The notes under the pieces: generated by a model | Databases searched by the model: none | What the model was told of the DNA's origin: nothing | Seen by the model: the letters and a program-made list of their open reading frames with translations, nothing else | Assembly: GCA_963756895.1 (NCBI GenBank) | Contig: CAVWPI010000007.1 | Span: forward strand, 496,001-560,000 | Length of the DNA stretch: 64,000 nt | Origin: DASUAS01 sp963756895 | Lineage (GTDB): Bacteria > Actinomycetota > Acidimicrobiia > IMCC26256 > DASPTH01 | Direction of reading: 5' to 3' | Shown: positions 27,524 through 35,697 of the stretch, one piece after another | How the letters are laid out: each line of letters begins with the position of its first letter | Position numbering within the stretch: the first letter of the stretch is position 1 | Position numbers and translations under genes: made by a program

Positions 27524-28289
27524 TCAGCGGAAGGCCATGTTCCCGCCGTCGACGTGGATGGTCTGACCGGTCACGTACGACCCCGCGTCGCTCGCGAGGA
27601 ACACGACGACGCCACCGACGTCGGCCTCGGGCTCGCCGATGCGCCGCAACGGGTTGTGCCGGAGGCGAGCCGCACGCTGGCGGTCGTCGAGACCGTCCCA
27701 GTGGTCGCTGCGCGCCCATGGGCAGATCGTGTTCACCCGGACGTTGTCGACCCCCCACTCGAGCATCGCGACCTTCGTGAGCGCGCGGATGCCCTCCTTG
27801 GCCACTGCGTAGGCACCCAACCCGGCCAGTCCCTCGGTTCCCGCACCCGACGCCAGGTTGACGATCGCACCACCGCCGCGCGCCGTCATCAGCGGATGGC
27901 ACAGCTGCATGAGCCGGAACGCGGCCAGCGCGCCCGACTCCCACGCCGCGTACATGTCGTCGTCGGTGCACGCGTCGAGCGGACCCGTGGGCACCTGCTG
28001 CGCGTTGTTGACCAGGACGTCGACACCACCGAAGCGCGTCGACCGCAGTCGTCACCGCGGCCTCGCAGTCGGCGCGCGACCGCACGTCGCCGGTGACGGC
28101 GAGCACGTCGCTGCCCAGTTCACCGATCTCTCTCCGGCCGTGCGCGCGCCGGAGTCGGCGTTGCGCTCGAGCACCACGATCCCGGCGCCCGCCTTGGCCA
28201 GCGCGAGCGCGATGCCGCGACCCGATGCCCTGGCCCGCGCCGGTGACCAGCGCGGACCTCCCTTCGAGCGGACCCCCACCCTCGGCCAT
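27524..28289 (-). CDS. SDR family oxidoreductase (three frame changes)
   Basis: About 255 residues. ATG 28289 gives LEGRSALVTGAGQGIGRGIA after removing one base of a G run near 28243, the TGxxxGxG cofactor site. A net shift near 28143 leads to EIGELGSDVLAVTGDVRSR, and one extra base near 28036 to GGVDVLVNNAQQVPTGPLDA. IVNLASGAGTEGLAGLGAYA, then VAKEGIRALTKV, holds the catalytic Ser and YxxxK. DGGNMAFR is the C-terminal family end. The start is seven bases after TAGCCT. The gene lies directly downstream of the amidohydrolase. Confidence 0.83.
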
Positions 28290-28296
28290 CGCGCGC

Positions 28297-28302
28297 AGGC
28301 TA
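28297..28302 (-). promoter_or_regulatory. -10 hexamer TAGCCT (SDR at 28289) sharing TAG with the amidohydrolase stop
   Basis: On the minus strand TAGCCT ends seven bases before ATG 28289. Its TAG is the stop codon of the reconstructed amidohydrolase. Confidence 0.55.
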
Positions 28303-29630
28303 CGGCGCGACCGGCACCGCCTCGCGGCCGGTCAGCCAGTGACGGCCTGCGGCGCGCAGGTCGTCCCACTTCGCGAACGCGCTGGTGTCGGTCTGACCGA
28401 GGTCGTCGGGCGTGGGCCCGATCTCGTCGGCGATCGGCTGCAGCGCGTCGACGTCGAAGCCGTAGAACTCGGCCGCGTTGAGCCCGAGGATCTGCTTGGT
28501 CTCGTCGACCGGGATGTCGTGGAACGCCTCGCGCGAGGATGCGCTTGGTGTAGGGCCATGTGCCCTCGGGGTGCGGGAAGTCGTTGCCCCACATGATGTT
28601 GCCGACGCCGATCTCGAAGCGCCGGGCCAGCTCGCGCCGGCGGGTGTTCGACGAACCGATCTTGATGTTGCGGTCGAAGTACTCGCTCGGGAGCATCGTG
28701 AGGAGGCCCCGCACGCTGTCGTCGAGCTTGCGCGAGCCCTGGTCCTTGAGGATCAGCGAGTCGGACCGCCACAGCAGGTCCGGCACCCAGTACGAGCCGG
28801 CCTCGGTCACCGCCATCTTCAGACCGGGGAAGCGCTCGAACACGCCCGACCACAGGAGGAACCACAGCGGTCGCGACGTCCACCACACCGTCTCGCTCGC
28901 GTAGAGACCCGAGCACGCCGGGCACCGCGCCGTAGTCGGCGTGCGCCGCGGGACCCGAGTGGGTGTGCACCGGGAGGTCGAGCGACTCGCACAGCTCCCA
29001 GATCGGGTCGTAGCGGTAGTTCGTGTACGACGCGTACTCACCCCACTGCGCGGGGATGATGACCCCGCCCCAGAGTCCTTCGCCGTGCGCGCGCGTGATC
29101 TCGGCGATGGCGCCGTCGATGTCGGCCAGGATCGGCGCCACGATCAGACCGGCGCGCCGCTGCGGGCTCTGGCCGCACAGCTCGGCTGCCCAGCGGTTGT
29201 ACGAGCGCGCGCCCGCGAGCACGAGCTCGGGATCAGCGGTGGAATCGATGGCGAAGCCGGCACCGAACGGCGCGCCCATCTTGCCGGTGACCGCGTCGGG
29301 CCCCGGGAACACCACCTCGCCGGTCACACCGTCGGCCGAGAGCTCCTCGTCGCGCTTCTTGGCGTCCCAGCCGCCGCGCAGGCCGAGCTCGTGGAGGCTG
29401 TTGCCGTCCTCGTCCTCGCCGAACCACTCCTCCTGGAACTCCTGGCTCCCCGCGAACACGTCGTCGTCGGTGCCGAAGCGCTCGCGTCGCATCTGCTGCA
29501 TGAGCGCGTCGCGCGCCGCGAGCTCCTCGTCGAACCGGTCGCGGTACTGCGGATCGAGGAACTCGCGGTACACGGGCGAGTCGGGTCCGGCGTGGCAGTC
29601 GGCCGAGATGACGAGATAGCCGTTCGACAT
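28300..29630 (-). CDS. Amidohydrolase family (ACMSD/TIM-barrel type) protein (two frame changes)
   Basis: About 443 residues from ATG 29630, with GGGAG upstream. VISADCHAGPDSPVYREFLD at the start has the metal-binding Asp/His of the family, LPVHTHSGPAAHADYGA the central His, VTEAGSYWVPDLLWRSD the Glu region, and MWGNDFPHPEGTWPYTK the final Asp. Changes near 28902 (VLGLYASETVWW) and 28528 (RILREAFHDIPVDETKQILG) are each one extra base. The last segment, GLNAAEFYGFDVDALQPIAD through GREAVPVAP, ends at TAG 28300. Members decarboxylate or hydrolyse cyclic or aromatic acids. The divergent TetR gene next door may control it. Confidence 0.85.
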
Positions 29631-29664
29631 GTGCGTCTCCCCCTGCAACCCGGCAGTGGACCGG

Positions 29665-29684
29665 GTTAATGGCGTTAGATTAAC
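29665..29684 (+). promoter_or_regulatory. Inverted repeat overlapping a -10 hexamer: likely TetR operator
   Basis: GTTAAT, eight bases, ATTAAC. The second arm overlaps TAGATT (29676-29681), which ends eight bases before the TetR start at ATG 29690. Stretches this AT-rich are rare in the window. The position suits autorepression and control of the divergent amidohydrolase. Confidence 0.6.
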
Positions 29685-29689
29685 ACCCG

Positions 29690-30330
29690 ATGGCCCAGCT
29701 CGACACCGGGACACCGGTCGAAACGACGCGCAACAAGCTGCTGCGCGCCGCGCTGCACCTGTTCGCGCGCCAGGGCCTCGACGTCCCCCTCCGCGACATC
29801 AACGAGCTCGCCGGGCAGCGCAACGCGTCGGCCCTCCACTACCACTTCGGCGGACGTCCCGAGCTGGTGCAGGCGATCATCGACCGCTACCGGCTGAGCG
29901 ACGCGGAACACGCCGCCATCGAGGCGGAGCTCCAGTCGGGGCCCCACGAGGTCCGTGAGGTGGTCGAGGGGCTCGTCGACCGCTCCTGCGCGTGGCTCGC
30001 CACGCCCGACGGGCGCGACTACATCCGCGTGGTCTTCCAGTTCGTCATCCGTCTGCCGCTGCGCCAGCACCTGCTCGAGGGCACCGACCCGCCGTCGCTG
30101 GCGTCGGTGCGCGCCCAGGCCGAGCTCATCCACGAGGCGCTTCCCGATCTCGCCCGAGCACCTCGTGCGCGAGCGGGCCGTCGCCTCGTTCGACCTCGTG
30201 CTGCTCCAGGTGGCCGAACGGGCCCGCATCATCGACGACGAGGACGGCCGCGGCCTGCTCCCCGAGGACGAGTGGAAGGCCAACCTGATCGACATGGCCA
30301 CCGGCCTCCTCACCTGCACGCCGCCCCTGA
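29690..30330 (+). CDS. TetR family transcriptional regulator (one or two frame changes)
   Basis: The N-terminal HTH is at residues 12-60: TRNKLLRAALHLFARQGLD, then PLRDINELAGQRNASALHYH and FGGRPELVQAII, typical TetR spacing. One extra base near 30151 joins LIHEALPDL to PEHLVRERAVASFDLVLLQV, the ligand domain. The corrected frame would otherwise run through the inverted repeat to 30509. A TGA one frame ahead at 30328-30330 sits just before the hairpin, so I end the gene there, assuming a second extra base. It is divergent from the amidohydrolase and convergent with MarR. The start is leaderless-type. Confidence 0.78.
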
Positions 30331-30334
30331 CGTC

Positions 30335-30374
30335 TGGCGTGGCAGACCCGCGAATTCGCGGGTCAGCCACGCCA
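30335..30374. terminator. 40-bp inverted repeat between convergent TetR and MarR genes
   Basis: Arms of 20 bp meet at GAATTC in the centre and differ at one pair only. The inner 20 bases form a perfect palindrome (GACCCGCGAATTCGCGGGTC). There is no T tract. The place between two convergent gene ends fits a bidirectional terminator, but a protein-binding site is not excluded. Confidence 0.65.
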
Positions 30375-30379
30375 AATGG

Positions 30380-30860
30380 TCATTGGGGCTTGACGGCCCA
30401 GCCCGACTCGTCGGGTTCGGTGGCGAGCAAGGCGGTGCGGAAGCGGTCGAGCAGGGTCGCGAGCTGCGCCCGGTCACGCGCCGACCAGTCGTCGAGCGCG
30501 ACCGCGTAGTCGTTGAGCGCGATCGCGCGCGCACGTTCGAGCACCCGTCGTCCGGCCGCGGTGACCGCGACGCGTCGCGACCCGTCGGTCGTCGGGATCG
30601 GCGGCGCGCGTCACCAGTCCTTGGTCCTCGAGCACACGCAGCTGACGACTCGCGTTCGACAGATCGACCTCGAGCCGGCGCGCCACCTCGCTCACCGCGA
30701 CCGGCCCCTGGCGCTGCACCAGCCGCAGCACCCCGAGGTTCGTGTCGGACAGCGACAGCCCGAGCGCGCGCTGCAACCGCTCGCGTTGACGGGGACTGCG
30801 GGTGCTCGCGATGAGGAGTGACGTGAACTCGTGTATCCGTTCGAGGTCGGTCGAGCTCAC
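30380..30860 (-). CDS. MarR family transcriptional regulator (one frame change)
   Basis: About 159 residues from GTG 30860. LSDTNLGVLRLVQRQGPVAV, then SEVARRLEVDLSNASRQLRV and LEDQGLVTRAADPDDRR, form the winged helix with the DxR wing motif. One change near 30580 gives VAVTAAGRRVLERARAIALN, then DYAVALDDWSARDRAQLATL, the dimerisation helices, ending AVKPQ. The nearest MarR-type palindrome is at 32075, upstream of the nitronate monooxygenase and crotonase genes, so those are its likely targets. It lies 63 bases downstream of the monooxygenase gene on the same strand. Confidence 0.82.
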
Positions 30861-30923
30861 TCCGAGTCCACTGGTCGTTCGCTCTCGTCGGCTCCCTCAT
30901 CCGGCTGCCCGGCTCGCTCACGC

Positions 30924-32045
30924 TCACTCCGTCTCGATCAGCGAATCGAGCCGCTGCGTGGTCTCGACCCACTCCTCGACCATGTCGAAGATGACGTCGC
31001 GCACGGGCCGCACGCTGTTCATGCTGCCGACGATCTGCCCGACCGGGAACCCGGTGAGGTCGCGGTCCTGTGAACGGGTGATCCGGCGCGCCGCTTCCGA
31101 GAACACGATGCCCTGCAACGGCATCGGCAGCGGATCGGGCGTGTCGTCGCGCTCCCACGCGTCGGTCCACGCGGTGCGGAGCTGACGCGCCGGCTTGCCG
31201 GTCATCGAGCGTGACCGCACCGTGCCGCGCGAGTTGGCCGCCAACATCTTCTCGACCGCGATCGGGTTGGTGTCGGCCTCGGCCACGGTGAGCCAGATCG
31301 AGCCGGTCCACACGCCTTGCGCGCCGAGTGCCATCGCCGCTGCCATCTGCCGACCGCGTCCGATCCCGCCGGCCGCGAGCACGGGCACGTCGGGGCCGAC
31401 GGCGTCGACCACCTCGGGCACGAGCACCATCGTCGACACGTCGCCGCAGTGGCCGCCCGCCTCGGTGCCCTGGGCGACGATCACGTCGGTGCCCTGCGCG
31501 ACCTGGCGCTCCGCGTGCTGACGGTTGCCGACGAGACCACCGACGAGGATGCCGCGCTCGTGCGCCGCCTCGACGACATACGGCGGCGGCGGGCCGAGCG
31601 CGTTCACCACCATCGACACGGGATGCGAGAGCGCGACCTCGACCTGACCCGGGCCCTCCTCGTCGACACCCAAGCCCGCGGCCTTCACCACGCCGGTCTG
31701 GAGGTCGTCGGGCAGCGGCGGCACACCGTGCTCGGCGAGCAGCTCTTCGACGAACTGCTGGTGCTCGGCGGGGATCATCTCGTGGAGGTTGGCGAGGCTC
31801 GCCTCCGCGCCGCCGCCCTTGCCCACGTACTTCGCGGGCATGGCGAAGTCGACGCCGTAGGGCATGCCGTCGACGTGCTCGTCGATCCAGCTCAGCTCGA
31901 TCTCGAGCTGGTCGGGGGCGTAGGCGAGCGCGCCGAGCACGCCGTAGCCACCGGCCTTGCTGACCGCGGCGACGACGTCGCGGCAGTGCGAGAAGGCGAA
32001 GATCGGCAGTTCGATGCCGAGACGGTCACAGATCGGTGTGCGCAC
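30924..32045 (-). CDS. Nitronate monooxygenase/2-nitropropane dioxygenase-like FMN protein
   Basis: Intact, about 373 residues, FMN-binding TIM barrel. RTPICDRLGIELPIFAFSHC opens the protein, then GGYGVLGALAYAPDQLE, IVAQGTEAGGHCGDVSTMVL (the GxEAGGH flavin motif), and PVLAAGGIGRGRQMAAAMAL, then GAQGVWTGS. The family oxidises alkyl nitronates, though many members act as enoyl reductase-like oxidoreductases. Start is GTG 32045 with GGGGGA upstream. It is divergent from a crotonase across a palindromic site and followed by MarR. Confidence 0.88.
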   Translation of the reverse strand: MRTPICDRLGIELPIFAFSHCRDVVAAVSKAGGYGVLGALAYAPDQLEIELSWIDEHVDGMPYGVDFAMPAKYVGKGGGAEASLANLHEMIPAEHQQFVEELLAEHGVPPLPDDLQTGVVKAAGLGVDEEGPGQVEVALSHPVSMVVNALGPPPPYVVEAAHERGILVGGLVGNRQHAERQVAQGTDVIVAQGTEAGGHCGDVSTMVLVPEVVDAVGPDVPVLAAGGIGRGRQMAAAMALGAQGVWTGSIWLTVAEADTNPIAVEKMLAANSRGTVRSRSMTGKPARQLRTAWTDAWERDDTPDPLPMPLQGIVFSEAARRITRSQDRDLTGFPVGQIVGSMNSVRPVRDVIFDMVEEWVETTQRLDSLIETE

Positions 32046-32074
32046 GGTGGTCCCCCGGGTAGCGTCGTGAGTTA

Positions 32075-32090
32075 CTTGCGCATGCGCAAG
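32075..32090. promoter_or_regulatory. Perfect 16-bp palindrome CTTGCGCATGCGCAAG: candidate MarR operator
   Basis: The site is midway between the divergent monooxygenase (GTG 32045) and crotonase (ATG 32157) genes. TTGC/GCAA half sites separated by a short centre are typical of MarR-type operators, and a MarR gene follows the monooxygenase gene. Confidence 0.6.
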
Positions 32091-32156
32091 CATTTGTGTG
32101 GCAGAGTACGCCCGTCCTCGCACCCAGGCAAGACTTCCGGCAAGGGGAGCCGCTCG

Positions 32157-32959
32157 ATGCCCGACGCACTCGTCGAACGCCACGGCCACACGATGGTCAT
32201 CACGATGAACCGGCCGCAAGCGCTACAACGCGCTCACCGGAGCGATGCTCGCCCGGATGTACGACGGGATGGTCGAGGCCTGCGCCGACGACGACATCCG
32301 CTCGATCATCCTCACCGGCGCCGAGGGCAACTTCTGCTCGGGCGCCGACCTGCGGGCGATGGCGGGCGACGCCGAGGACACCGACTCCGAGATCGACGTC
32401 GCCGCCCGCATGGCCGACGACCCCGACCTGCCTTACAAGGGCCTGCTCCGCCACTACCAGCCGTCGAAGCCGCTCATCGCCGCGGTCGAGGGCGTCGCCG
32501 ATCGCCGGCGGCACCGAGCTGCTGCAGGGCACCGACATCCGCGTCGCGGGTGAGTCGGCACGCTTCGGCGTGAGCGAGGCGCGCTGGTCGCTGTACCCGA
32601 TGGCGGGATCGGCCGTCCGCCTGCGCCGCCAGATCCCGTACACGCACGCGGCCGAGATCCTGCTTACCGCGAAGCACATCACCGCCGAGGAGGCCGCGCG
32701 CATCGGGCTGATCGGTCACGTCGTGCCCGACGGTCAGGCGCTCACCAAGGCGCTCGAGATCGCGGAGACGATCAACAACAACGGTCCGCTCGCGGTCGAG
32801 GCGATCCTGCGCACGCTGCGCGAGACCGACGGCATGACCGAGCAGGAAGCCCTCGCGCACGAGTTCGAGTACGGCCAGGCCGTCTTCGCGTCCGACGACG
32901 CCAAGGAAGGTCCCAAGGCGTTCGCGGAGAAGCGCACCCCCAACTTCCAGCGCAAGTAG
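32157..32959 (+). CDS. Enoyl-CoA hydratase (crotonase family, two frame changes)
   Basis: About 267 residues from ATG 32157, with AAGGGGAG eight bases upstream. ALVERHGHTMVITMNRP and KRYNALTGAMLARMYDGMVE join after one extra base near 32218. GAEGNFCSGADLRAMAGD gives the first oxyanion region. VEGVAIAGGTELLQGTDIRV, joined near 32502, gives the second, with SEARWSLYPMAGSAVRLRRQ following. The end, AEKRTPNFQRK, is the usual crotonase tail. The family hydrates or isomerises enoyl-CoA in beta-oxidation. The divergent FMN protein and the palindrome between them suggest joint control. Confidence 0.85.
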
Positions 32960-33053
32960 GCCACGGCGCGCGGGTCGCGCCGTTTGTCGCGGATCGCTCC
33001 CGGGTACGCGTGCCGAGGACCTGCGGCCGAGTACTTCGCGGGAGGTGTCCGAC

Positions 33054-34358
33054 GTGGCACAGGTGAGTCTCGACGACGTGACGAAGGTGTATCCGGACGG
33101 CACGCCCGCTGTCCGGGGACTCGACCTCCGCGTCGACGACGGCGAATTCATGGTGTTCGTGGGCCCGTCGGGCTGCGGCAAGACCACCGCGCTGCGCATG
33201 GTCGCCGGGCTGGAGGACATCAGCGCGGGTGAGGTGCGCATCGGCGACCGCGTGGTGAACCGCGTCCCGTCGAAGGATCGCGACATCGCGATGGTGTTCC
33301 AGAACTACGCGCTGTATCCGCACCTGTCGGTCCGCGACAACCTCGGCTTCAGCCTGAAGTTGCACAAGGTGCCGAAGGCCGAGCGCATGCAGCGCGTCGA
33401 ACAGGTCGCGCGCGTGCTCGGCCTCGAAGAGCTCCTCGACCGCAAGCCCCGCAACCTCTCCGGTGGACAACGCCAACGGGTGGCGATGGGACGCGCGATC
33501 GTCCGCGAGCCCGCGGTGTTCCTGATGGACGAGCCGCTGTCGAACCTCGACGCCAAGCTGCGGGTGCAGATGCGGGCCGAGATCGCGCGAATCCAGCGCG
33601 AGCTCGGCACCACCACGATCTACGTCACCCACGACCAGACCGAGGCCATGACGATGGGCGACCGCGTCGCGGTGCTCAAGCGCGGCGTGCTGCAGCAGGT
33701 CGACACGCCGCAGGTCCTCTACGACGAGCCGGTGAACCTGTTCGTCGGCGGCTTCATCGGGTCACCCGCGATGAACCTCGTCGAGGCCGACCTGGTCGAG
33801 GAGGACGACGCGCACGTGGGCCCGCTTCGGAACCCAGCGGTTGCCGCTCGACGCTGCGCTCCTCGACGCCCGTCCCGCGCTGCGCGGCCGCGCGGGGTCG
33901 CGCGTCGTCCTCGGCATCCGGCCCGAGAGCTTCACCGACCCGAGCACATCGGAGCGACCCGCCGACGACCGGATGGACGACCGGGTGAAGGTGCAGATCG
34001 AGTTGGTCGAGCGGCTCGGGTCGGAGGTGTACGCGCACTTCTCGATCGACGCCCGACCGGTGCAGACCGAGGACACGCGCGAGCTCATGCGCGAGCGCGC
34101 CGACCTCACCGACAGCCGCGCTCGAGCGACACGTCGCCTCCGAGACCACGGCCGGCGTCGCCCGGCTCGATCCCGAGACGCGCGTCGCCGAGGGCGACCA
34201 CGCCGAGCTCGCGGTCGACACCCGCCGTCTCTACTTCTTCGATCTCGACACGGGCCTCGCCCTCGGCGGGACCCGGACCGGACGACGCCCGCGTCGCGGC
34301 CGCGTCGAGTGCAGACGACCGGGGGGACAACGAGAGGAGGCCGGCACCCGACGAGTAG
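33054..34358 (+). CDS. Sugar ABC transporter ATPase, MsiK/UgpC/AglK type (three frame changes)
   Basis: About 434 residues. The start is GTG 33054, six bases after GGAGGT; the GTG at 33045 overlaps that ribosome site. FVGPSGCGKTTALRMVAGLE is Walker A, VFQNYALYPHLSV the Q-loop, LSGGQRQRVAMGRAI the signature, VFLMDEPLSNLDAKLR Walker B, and IYVTHDQTEAMTM the H-loop. The C-terminal regulatory (TOBE/MOP) domain is split by extra bases near 33821 (HVARFGTQRLPL), 34122 (LERHVASETTAGVARLDPET) and 34258. It ends in an unusual acidic Ala/Asp/Arg tail (ARVAAASSADDRGDNERR). It is the first gene of a four-gene transporter operon. Confidence 0.9.
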   Translation: MAQVSLDDVTKVYPDGTPAVRGLDLRVDDGEFMVFVGPSGCGKTTALRMVAGLEDISAGEVRIGDRVVNRVPSKDRDIAMVFQNYALYPHLSVRDNLGFSLKLHKVPKAERMQRVEQVARVLGLEELLDRKPRNLSGGQRQRVAMGRAIVREPAVFLMDEPLSNLDAKLRVQMRAEIARIQRELGTTTIYVTHDQTEAMTMGDRVAVLKRGVLQQVDTPQVLYDEPVNLFVGGFIGSPAMNLVEADLVEEDDAHVGPLRNPAVAARRCAPRRPSRAARPRGVARRPRHPARELHRPEHIGATRRRPDGRPGEGADRVGRAARVGGVRALLDRRPTGADRGHARAHARARRPHRQPRSSDTSPPRPRPASPGSIPRRASPRATTPSSRSTPAVSTSSISTRASPSAGPGPDDARVAAASSADDRGDNERRPAPDE

Positions 34359-34364
34359 GAGGCC

Positions 34365-35697
34365 ATGATGAAGCGGATCATTCGACGCGTTGCTCGCGAT
34401 CGGCGCGGCGCTCGCGCTCGCGCTCCCGATCACCGGGAGCGCGGCGGCGAGCGTCGCCATCGCGCCCAGAGCCTCGAAGGCGAGCAGATCGAAGTGGCCG
34501 CGGTGTGGACCGGCGCCGAGCAGAAGAACTTCAAGCGCGTGCTCGACGCCTTCACGAAGCAGACCGGCGTCGACGTCACGTTCACGTCGACCGGCGACGA
34601 CATCTCGTCGGTGCTCGAGCCCCGGATCGCCGGCGGCGACGCGCCCGACGTCGCGATCCTGCCGCAGCCCGGGCTGCTCAAGGACTTCGCGTCCCGCGGC
34701 GCGCTGAAGTCGGTCGAGGACGCGGCCGGCAGCGCAGGTCGACCAGCACTACTCGCCGATCTGGCGCACGCTCGGCACCGTCGACAACACGCTCTACGGC
34801 GTGTGGGTGAAGGGCGCCAACAAGTCGTTGGTCTGGTACAACGCGAACGTCTTCGACGACGCGGGCGTGAAGCCGGCGAAGAGCTTCGACGACCTGCTGT
34901 CGTCGATGCAGACGATCTCCGACTTCGGCGTGCCGCCGCTGTCGATCGGTGCCGCCAACGGGTGGACGCTCACCGACATCTTCGAGAACATCTACCTGGC
35001 GCAGGCCGGCGCCGACAAGTACGACCAGCTGACGTCGCACGAGATCCCGTGGACCGACCCGTCGGTCAAGGACGCGCTCGACGACCATGGCGGAGATGGT
35101 GAAGTCGGACTGGCTGCCCGGCGGCACGAGCGACACGCTGCAGACCGAGTTCCCGCAGTCGGTGCAGAACATGTTCAGCAACCCGCCGAAGGCCGCGATG
35201 GAGATCGAGGGCGACTTCGTGGGCGCGACCATCACCGGCAACACGAAGGCGAAGGTCGGGACCGACGCCAAGGTGTTCTCGTTCCCGCCCGTCGGCAGCG
35301 GTGAGGCGCCCGTCGTGACCGGCGGTGACGTGGCCGTGATGTTCAACGACAACCCCGCCGCGGCGGCGTTCCTGAAGTTCATGGCCTCGCCCAAGGCGGG
35401 CGAGGTCTGGGCGAAGCCCGGCGGCTACATCTCGCCGAACAAGGACGTGCCCGGCGAGCGCGTACCCCGACAAGACGACGCGGACAGATCGCCGACGCGC
35501 TCGTCAGCTCGGACAACGTGCGCTTCGACATGTCCGACCAGTACCCGTCGGCGTTCGGTGCGACGGACGGTCAGGGCGAGTGGAAGCTGTTCCAGGACTT
35601 CCTGTCGAACCCGAGCGATGTCGACGGGATCACCCAGCAGCTCGAAGCGGCGGCGACCCAGGCGCATGAGCAGCCAGTGACGAGTCGGGCGCGGTGA
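34365..35697 (+). CDS. Extracellular sugar-binding protein, AglE-like (six frame changes)
   Basis: Family 1 solute-binding protein of about 440 residues. ATG ATG at 34365 follows AGGAGG. A signal peptide (FDALLAIGAALALALPITGS) is restored by one extra base near 34385. IEVAAVWTGAEQKNFKRVLD, then AFTKQTGVDVTFTSTGDD and APDVAILPQPGLLKDFASRG, match alpha-glucoside binding proteins. Further changes near 34475 (one base lost), 34733, 35083, 35462 and 35492 link WVKGANKSLVWYNANVFDDA, TLTDIFENIYLAQAGADKYD, MEIEGDFVGATITGNTKAKV and SDQYPSAFGATDGQGEWKLF. No lipobox Cys is visible after the hydrophobic core. The TGA overlaps the GTG of the permease (GTGA). Confidence 0.83.

Noticed and set aside
30331..30509. 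TetR reading on through the 40-bp palindrome to 30509
   Set aside because: The extra 60 residues include translation of the hairpin and of the MarR antisense strand, and a TGA lies just before the hairpin one frame ahead.
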